A stretch of 64,000 bases of DNA from Bipolaris cookei (Eukaryota > Ascomycota > Dothideomycetes > Pleosporales > Pleosporaceae): positions 62,001 through 126,000 of the forward strand of contig NRSV01000034.1 of NCBI GenBank assembly GCA_002286855.1, given 5' to 3'. Positions within the stretch are counted from its first letter, which is position 1. Each line of letters starts with the position of its first letter. The notes under the pieces are model-generated. The model was not told the DNA's origin. It searched no databases and saw nothing but the letters and a program-made list of their open reading frames with translations. Of the stretch, positions 57,063-64,000 are shown piece after piece. A program made the position numbers and the translations under genes.

Positions 57063-57698
57063 AGGACGCTACAAATAATATAACATACACTCTCTCCTAG
57101 TTTTTCTATCTACAATACCCGCACCCAACCATGCAACATCATCCAATGACTCTAGTGACTTCGGCGTCATCAGCGACTTCACCTGCGCAGGCAGCGACAT
57201 TAGTTGATAACAACCCGCTAGTAAGGGTAAAGCCGCTGCAGCGTCATATCCATACATGCCCCGCAAGCTGCTCCTGGCGGGGTAAAGCCCTTAATTAGAA
57301 AGTGATGTAAGTTTGTACTAGGATAGATATTCTGCGCGCTTTGTGAGTGACCATGGAGCATGATATAGCGGAGAGGGTATTCGACCTACCTCCAGTAAGT
57401 AAACGACCCGCTCCCAAGCATTAGGCTAGCATGTCATATGACGTTTGTGGAATGGCACCTGGCAAACTTTAATTAGCTCCGCGGGCCACACGGCTCGTGT
57501 AGCGGGTAAGCGGCTACAACGCCTCACAGCCGCGTCTCAACAACGTTTTCCCAAGACTACAGGCTAAAGCATACCTACACAAGATATCATCTAAATTGGA
57601 GCTGCTCAATACAGTAATCTCCATCACCAAAGCGCTTTTGAGCAACTTCGCAATTCATTCTTCGAAAGTAATTACTCTTACATGTAAGCTCTTCTACT
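57063..57698. other. Spacer between LINE and decayed gene
   Basis: No supported gene; short stop-rich frames only. Confidence 0.4.
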
Positions 57699-58330
57699 AT
57701 GCGTTCCCTTAGTCAACTTGTCTTCACATTTCCCTCCTTCGCAGCCATCACAGCCGGCATTCAGATTCTCTTCTATAGCGAAGAGCGTTGCTATTCTTGT
57801 TTTGGGGGCTGCTAGAATATTAGCACTTTAACATGCTATTACGGTAATGCTGGCGGAAAAGCTGTGCAGATTCTAAAGGAACCTCTCGATATTGCTGTTG
57901 GAATGGTACTAACAGTTTATGCGGCCTCAGCGCTTGCACTGTAGGAAGTTCTAGAGATCTTTACTACCTTAAGGATCTTGCTGAATATACTAGCGGTTCC
58001 TTCTACACCATCAGCAACAAGATGTCTCGCGCCTCCGCCGAAGAGCAAAAGTGCACTTCAAGCCAAGCAATCGATATTTTTGGCATTACGATTGGCGACG
58101 GCCAGCACCTGGTGATTAATCACGATACGGTCAAAGCGCGTTCAGCTTCCTTTACTGAGCTACACGAGGCTTTTAAGAAGGTAGCGCCAGCTGATGCAGA
58201 AGCTTGGTTGTTGCAGAACGGCGCTGTGGTCGTGTCAGATGCTACTCCAATCACTCAAACAGTTAAAGTGGTAGGTAATTTACTAAGCTACTCTGAGACC
58301 GTTAGCGTTAATACTACTCTAGGATGCTAA
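57699..58330 (+). pseudogene. Decayed secreted-protein-like gene
   Basis: A reading frame from 57699 starts MRSLSQLVFTFPSFAAITAG, which looks like a signal peptide. Cysteine-containing sequence follows (CYSCFGGC, then TLTCYYGN), interrupted by a TAG at about 57810. Near 57930 a frame shift leads into ACTVGSSRDLYYLKDLAEYTSGSFYTISNK and an open frame to 58330. The glycine-rich, cysteine-spaced style recalls small secreted fungal proteins, but I cannot name a family. The part from the ATG at 58022 alone would be a 102-residue frame. It lies between transposon relics. Confidence 0.45.
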
Positions 58331-58650
58331 GGCTGCTCGACTTCAAGCAAAAAATGGATCGTCCGCACAGGATAGTCGCGACTTGCCTATGGTGTTTAAG
58401 GCAGTTAAGAGATATGGCACTAAGAACTAGTGATTGGCGGTTCTTGTACTTGAGCGTCTCTTGTACTCGCTTGAATCGTTCATGTTTTAGCAGTGTCCCT
58501 TGACACTTCTCATAGGCAGTTGATAAAGACTGGCTCAGAGAATTAGGGTTTTTATGGTTTTAACACTCACCTTTAGTCATTCATTTTAATAGTGCAAAGT
58601 CTTTTAGTAGCTACAAATCTTTAAAGTTTGGAAGTCCATCCTATCTATTA
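58331..58650. other. Spacer
   Basis: About 320 bp with no gene or clear repeat. Confidence 0.4.
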
Positions 58651-59130
58651 ACGTACCTCACGGGTTAGCGAGCCACACGGGTTCGCGAGCCACTTTTGCC
58701 AAAACCCCACCAAAACCGCCCTATTTTGGCCTAAAACTACCTACTTTAAGCGTATACACTACAATGCGATACAAGATATCATTTAGAGTCTACTTCTACT
58801 ACCTGCTTACACGTTCTTGTATTATGCCCTATCCCATGGCACCGTCCACACCGCCGTTGAGATGGTTCACCCACTTCAGCGCGCACTCGCTTCTTTGGCT
58901 TCTTCCTATCACCACGCGCGTCAAAGTCCTTGAGAGTGGCTAAGCGCTCCCCATCTTCAACTGTCAAGGTCCATTCTGTTTGAACCCGCTTTCTTTTGTG
59001 CGATTTTTGTCGCGTTGCGGCTTCATTTGCTGCCTTAAGCATAGCTAACTCCTTTTGCGCCAACACCAACTTGTACGCAATAATAGCTGCCCCCTTTAAG
59101 ACCTTCTTATGCTTCTCCTTACTTCGTCAC
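58651..59130 (-). mobile_element. Truncated pogo-like element C
   Basis: A left terminus ACGTACCTCACGGG follows a TA (58649-58650), as in elements A and B. Behind it is a direct repeat of ACGGGTTxGCGAGCCAC. Inside, the minus-strand frame at 58779-59069 encodes an intact transposase C-terminal part. The rest of the transposase and the other terminus are absent; the homology ends near 59130. The right boundary is approximate. Confidence 0.7.
58779..59069 (-). pseudogene. Transposase C-terminal fragment with CGRCHGIGHNTRTC knuckle
   Basis: An open 96-residue frame containing KELAMLKAANEAATRQK, a basic middle (KKPKKRVRAEVG) and CGRCHGIGHNTRTCKQ. Upstream bases extend the same frame (KGAAIIAYKLVLAQ). 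It is the best preserved relative of the decayed fragment at 28020-28350. As a fragment without a DDE domain it cannot transpose. Confidence 0.75.
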
Positions 59131-59653
59131 GTGTCCGTACGAAGGAAGGATCACGTAGTTTCAAGTCATGTGACCCTCTGGTAGACTTACTTAGGCGCAG
59201 CCCTTTACATTGGCCATATCAGCCACGTCTGTAAGTCTAGGCAGTAGAACCTGCACCACAGCGCCACAACACTAGATACTATAGTGCTTCGCTCGGGATA
59301 GATTCTTTGTGTATATTTGTATAGCTTTACGGACTCTGAGATATATACGCAACCCCTCCCGTACAACCGAGGCCGACCGAGGCGGGGTTTTCGTTCATGC
59401 CGGCAGCGAATTGTGGTATTGCTAGTCACGCAGTAGCTTGTTGTTAACAATACGTAACGTAGAGAAAGCGCTATAGTCGAGCTGTCCATCCCGAGATTTT
59501 CTAGGCCTCTCGACTGTGGTTGACTTTGTTGTGGTGGGGAGTGTGACCGGCATGCCGCCACGCATTGTTTTCCGCCACACATGGGGGGATAGTAGTCATA
59601 ATACATTAAATTGAGCATGTCGTTATCGATCATCATCCAATCACAGGAAACAA

Positions 59654-59739
59654 TCTTCAGTAGTATAGTGGTCAGTATTTCCGCTTGTCAAGCAATTGAC
59701 AGCTCGCGGGAGACCGGGGTTCAATTCCCCGCTGGAGAG
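59654..59739 (+). tRNA. tRNA-Asp (GTC) with 14-nt intron
   Basis: The acceptor stem TCTTCAG/CTGGAGA pairs over seven bases (one G-U type pair), with discriminator G. The anticodon arm is CCGC/GCGG with loop TTGTCAC, anticodon GTC. The T arm holds GGTTCAATTCC. A 14-nt intron at 59691-59704 lies one base 3' of the anticodon. A T-rich terminator follows at 59741-59754. The gene looks intact although it lies among transposon relics. Confidence 0.9.
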
Positions 59740-60168
59740 TTCTTTTTGTTTTTCTGTGAGCCGAATTTTTTTGTTGCATTGGGATGGTGTGGAGTTGCTA
59801 ACTTTTTTTTGATGCTAACTAGCCAACCGAGTCAGATGGACCCACCTCCTCCCTCACCTCCACTCGGCTTTTTATAAGTTGCCGATATGCGCTATGCTTT
59901 TTGTTTATTAAATCGACTGTTGTGAACACATCGGATTGGGGGTTTTTTTCCCAAGTGATATAGTGGGAAACTGGGATGGTGCGCGTTGTTTTGGGATGGG
60001 GTGGAGTCTGCCAAGCCATGCGAAATCAAGTTGATATCTTACAAAACTATCTAGTTTAGAAGTCAGAAATTTTGGGAAATTGTTATCTACAATGAACAAC
60101 ACTGGTCTGGGAGACTAGAATTCCAAAAGCCGGAGAGTAGGAACACCGTTTTGTTTCCTTGTTTCTAT

Positions 60169-60477
60169 TGTCGCACGCGTAGGTGCGGTGAGAAAATGAA
60201 GGTTGTTGTTTGTCGCACGCGTACGTGCGGTGAATTGATGTGTGTATTGTGTGTCTTGTATGTGTGATCTTCTACATGTCTTTTATGTTGTGCTTTCTAC
60301 AACTGTCTTTTGTACACGACCATTGCAGGGGCTTGTTGCATGTAGAATATCGACATACATCGGCTGTAGTCCATGCCGATATATCCTGGCATAGTGCTGG
60401 CCGTAATTCATGCCGATATGTCCTGGCATAACATCGGATGTAATTCAGATCGATATATCCTTGCATAGTCTGCGACA
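60169..60477 (+). mobile_element. Expanded copy of the TGTCGCA/TGCGACA small element
   Basis: From 60211 to 60477 it matches the 162-bp insert in element A, starting TGTCGCACGCG and ending TCTGCGACA. It is longer because the 37-bp unit is present three times (60358-60468) and about 30 extra bases lie in the first third. A partial extra left end starts at 60169. The flanks do not resemble element A, so this is an independent copy. Confidence 0.72.
60358..60468 (+). repeat. Three 37-bp tandem units
   Basis: Three adjacent 37-bp units, each built as CATCGG-x-TGTAATTCATGCC-GATATATCC-TGGCATAG with substitutions. In the first two the ATGCC/GGCAT arms are intact and could form small hairpins. Confidence 0.8.
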
Positions 60478-63318
60478 TCTATTCTCTCGTAGGCTTTCTT
60501 CATTCCTTTCCTGCGATGTTTATAGACCTACTCACTACCAGTTGAGTGCTTTCTCATATAACTACTATTTACCAACTGAACTCGAGAAGAGACTATACCT
60601 AACCTTTTTATCGGTTGACCGAGAAGCTAGTCGAGCAAAACTGCGCTAGAAAACTGCTAACTCTCGATTTAGCTCCTATAGCTCTTACTACTGCCAACAT
60701 CGAAGTGTTTGTCAGTGCCATTGCTTCATCCAGGCGCGAGCATCGAGTGAAGCAAAAAGGCTATCGACAATACCACAAGACCATTGCCCTTGAGCGTCCG
60801 AAGGCACTGGACATTACTGGTATCCCAGAGCCTGATGCTCGTGTCGTATAACCCAGGTGCAAGCCGTGTAAAATCGGCGGCGGACGCTAGCGACCAGGCT
60901 GAACCTCTGTGATAGATCTATTTTCACGTCGTCCTCCAATAGCCATAAGAGAGCACCTTACTACACCAATTTATTCAACAATGAAAAGATAAAACATGGA
61001 AGATGATTCCAATGTCGACCCTATTGAATAGCAGATCAGCAGGTGTCGCAGTAGGCTGATATAGTCACTAAAAAAAGGGCTATCAACCCTGTTTCATGGA
61101 ATATTGGCTCAAAGCCAGCTTACTAGCATTTTTTTGTGGTTTTTTCGCTTTATATTGTTGTGTGGTTAGCTACATTAGTTGACGAGAGACTAAACGACTG
61201 GATTCGCAGCTTGTGTTAGGCAGGAAGAGAATGCAGCGCCTCTTGTTTCAGTGACGATGATATACAAGTACGCTCCAAATGAATAGCCGCTTCTGACCAG
61301 CTGAGACCGTACAATTGCCCGTAGTCTATCGTCTAACAGGTAATATCAGCGACACATGCTAGAAATTGGGGGTTTTATGTGGCAGTTTGCGCACCTGGCG
61401 TCAAGTATGCTGAACATTTGTTCTCATTTTTCTAGGGAGTTGCCTTATGCCTCAAATACCACGTAACTTAATGCTATCTAATTGGCGCTATCTCGAACAA
61501 ATCATCTTTAGAAGCAGAATGCAGGCCACCATGTGGTTAGGGTGCTGACAGATACTTCTCAGCTAAGAGACAGCAAAGCTCAGCGAATAACAGAGGCACG
61601 TGGTGGAGCACCCTAGGAGTCTTGAGCGCATTGATACTGATTTGGCGTTGTGTTCGCTCTTCGGTTGAACTACAACATTGGAACACCACACCTAGCCGTA
61701 AGTTTCACAGCTACAGCCGGAACTAAGAGAGTTTAGTAAGGGTCGTCGGCCAGCAATACCTCCAGAGCAATGGAGATGCGATCAAGTATAGCTTTTTTCA
61801 TGTAATGACATCTGGCTCGAAACTCCACAAAAGTGTCCTAGTTTTGTTCTAAGACTGGTACAAGGTCTCAGCAACTCTGTATCTCGAAGTGGCCAGTCCC
61901 GAGATTTAGTTGACGCCGTCAATGTACGCCGGGCGATGGAGGGCTCCAAACGAAGCTCAACCCCTATGCATCTCGGCCACTGTGTTTCGACTTTTGATCC
62001 AATTTTCATGTAGCATAGTATTATCTTGATTCAGCAAAGTCATTGTGTTGGGAGGAGTATATGAGGTCATTCGTCACTGGCCCATGAGATGCCATACTAA
62101 CGGCTAGATCTCTCCGCTTCAAGGATTCAGGTTGGAAAAATTAATCCCTTATAGCCAAACATACAACATCAATCTTTTCTTTGTCGTTGCTTAGTACTGG
62201 TACCAGCTTGGCTTAATAGCTTGTTGGATTCGATGGCATTAGCACAGGAAGTGAAAGAGGATCCACGTGACATTTCGCGTCATTGATCGATAGTGATGAA
62301 TCACGTTTCTTTGTGTTGCGCGTTAGATCCAGTGAGAGGCTGTATTCTGCTGCAAAACCTCTTTGGAACGTTTTAATTATTACGTCTAACAATCAAGCAT
62401 TCTAGGTGGTTCTGGCCCGCCAAGCCTATCGAGCACATGCAGTGATCAAGCTGCTCAGCTTGCTTGGCTTGCTCAGTGACAACGCTGGTGATGAGAATGG
62501 TTCTAGCCGAGTCTTTTACGCAGGCGCCTCGGATTGGTGCTACCAGAAGCCAGGGTGTGAAATGCGGGCAATAATCAGCGGTTTGCTAGTTCAGGAGAAT
62601 GCGGGGGCACCTGCGCCCCTTCCACATCGAGCCACCGCGCACTGCCACATGTTCCTATAGCTTCAATGTCCCCTTGGAACATGCTATGGAGACGGCGCCA
62701 ACGCCTGTTGCTTTGCAAATCAGGTGCTTGACTACTATGATACGCATTACAAATGTCGCAATAGAAGCGGCCTCTTGACGGTCGTGGTACCTATTCTTGT
62801 CAGCCACTGCAGCCAAGCCTCATGGCGATCGTCTTAATTTCTGTACGAAGGATCTTGTTTTAGTGAGGAACCACCGAGCCCGTGCGCCAAGATTGACCAA
62901 AACGTTGCCTTTCTTTCTCAAGATCATCACTCTCAGCCAGAAAGTTCGAGAGCAGGCTTGTGTAGAATAACTTGGATAGGTAAATCTCTTGTATCAAATT
63001 CCATCAATACACTGAGTGGTTATTTCGCTAGTTCACGTACGCGCGCAGCTGGCTTTGTGTCTAGATTGGATGCACGGACCGTATTTCTCCTCATTTAAAA
63101 CGAAGTCCTTCGCATTTCGAGCCCTCGCTTCGGCAGCGGGCAGGATAGGCCTCAGACCATCATCAATTTAAGGGTACCGGAAGAAACATATAAGAACCCG
63201 AGCATGGCTGCTGAATACATCATCGCATTTCACATTCATTTATCAATACCATTCTAACACTCGTTTTACTCTCTTCGCTCTTTCCCTACAGTCCCACTGA
63301 CTCTTTATCTAAATCGAA
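60478..63318. other. Gene-free stretch
   Basis: About 2.8 kb without a supported gene. A 78-codon frame at 60615-60851 and an 84-codon frame at 62406-62660 show no family resemblance. The last 150 bp, with a TATAA-like ATATAAG at 63189-63195 and a CT-rich leader, should be the promoter of the secreted-protein gene. Confidence 0.45.
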
Positions 63319-63796
63319 ATGCGTTCCCAAATTGTCGCCGGTCTTGCCTTTGGCCTTGCCGCCATGGCTGCAGCAGCCCCAGCGGAGAACAATGCATCTG
63401 AAGAGCAAGTTACCATCGACGCTGCTGTGTTCGTTCGTGAAGATGCCAATGGCAACGACAACTGGGACGCCATCACCTCTGCTGGCTTCAGTCTGGTCAC
63501 TTCATCCGGCTCTGTTCGCTGCGAGACGCACGGTTTCCCGGAGCCATCCAAGGTGTTCAAGTGTGCCGAACCCGCATATTCTTTCGAGATCGCCAGCCGC
63601 CCTGGTTACAACCTCTACACCATCGCTGTCTCCCACAAAGTCTCGGACAGGTACGTCAATTCCTTTTCCCAGCGTCATCATACTTACTTTATTCAGTGTC
63701 ACTTTGACCGGTAAGGCCAATGTCGGCTGCAACGGCCCCATCCCGATGTCCTGCTCGCAAGTTGGCTCCAAGCAGGCCACTCTGACTGCTGCTTGA
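63319..63796 (+). CDS. Small secreted AA1-like (Alt a 1-like) protein, effector candidate
   Basis: Two exons, 63319-63650 and 63697-63796, encode 143 residues. The first 20 are a clear signal peptide (hydrophobic, ending AAAAP). The mature part has four cysteines (68, 82, 122 and 130) in a beta-rich sequence: FKCAEPAYSFEI, YNLYTIAVSHKV, and CNGPIPMSCSQVG. That spacing and the CSQVG-type end resemble AA1-like domain proteins, the family of the Alternaria allergen Alt a 1, which are abundant secreted proteins of Pleosporales with suggested roles in plant or host interaction. It is isolated from other genes and adjacent to transposon-rich DNA. The family call is by pattern only. Confidence 0.78.
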
Positions 63797-64000
63797 GCGA
63801 CAAATATGGATAACGCAACAACTGAATCGGGACTTAGACAGCGGTACGTCGCATCTAGCCATATTTGTTAATCATAATATTATAGAGAGCAAATCAAGAT
63901 CTTGTCGGTTTCTTCTCACATTTCTCGTCATTGTTGCACATTGATGAAATTGTCCGAGATGTTGTACTGTCATCTAATGCATTTGTTTGCAAATCCGGTC
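63797..64000. other. 3' flank of the secreted-protein gene
   Basis: Presumably 3' UTR and beyond; nothing else visible. Confidence 0.4.

Noticed and set aside
62406..62660. 84-codon plus-strand frame before the secreted-protein gene
   Set aside because: No family resemblance and no signal peptide; repeat-rich neighbourhood.

Overview
This window is nuclear DNA of a filamentous ascomycete, most likely a Dothideomycete of the order Pleosporales. The genes carry many short introns (about 35-140 nt) with GT..AG ends and CTAAC-type branch sites. The recognisable proteins (Hog1 with TGY, Avl9, a two-domain Prs, Yvc1, eIF2alpha, an Alt a 1-like secreted protein) are fungal. The transposon copies carry C-to-T type stop codons, as expected from repeat-induced point mutation (RIP). 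All exon models below were built by hand from splice signals, frame and family conservation.

Layout. 0.7-24.7 kb is gene-rich: hog1 (+), avl9 (+), an NAD-dependent epimerase (-), a secreted carboxylesterase (+), an SMP/C2 lipid-transfer-like protein (+), a calpain-like protease (-), a tiny Cys-rich protein (-), a PRPP synthetase with a large insertion (+) and a secreted heme-thiolate peroxidase (-). 24.7-32.7 kb is gene-poor and repeat-rich and holds a pogo-like element with nearly intact ends (29834-31821). 32.7-36.4 kb carries an LSH/DDM1-type SNF2 remodeller and a GNAT acetyltransferase. A second pogo-like element (37061-38886) follows a tRNA-Pro gene with a broken acceptor stem. 39.7-50.3 kb holds a glycosyltransferase-tail-like protein (+), a hypothetical protein (-), a GlcG/HbpS-like protein (+), the vacuolar TRP channel Yvc1 (-) and eIF2alpha (-).

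51.4-60.5 kb is a nested graveyard of mobile DNA: a pogo-like transposase, a perfect 138-bp hAT-type MITE with an 8-bp target duplication, a Tc1 relic, a 5'-truncated LINE carrying RNase H and split by a solo LTR, a decayed secreted-protein-like gene, a truncated third pogo-like element, an intron-containing tRNA-Asp, and an expanded copy of a small repeat that also sits inside the first pogo-like element. The last gene, at 63.3 kb, encodes a 143-residue, four-cysteine secreted protein resembling the AA1-like (Alt a 1) family, a typical setting for an effector candidate.

The core genes are independent housekeeping or stress functions, not a pathway cluster. The most unusual material is mobile. 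Three pogo-like families share ACGT termini at TA sites, and a CGxCxxxGHNxRTC knuckle lies near the transposase C terminus in four copies. A small element with TGTCGCA/TGCGACA ends occurs once as a 162-bp insert within a transposase and once in an expanded form with three 37-bp units.
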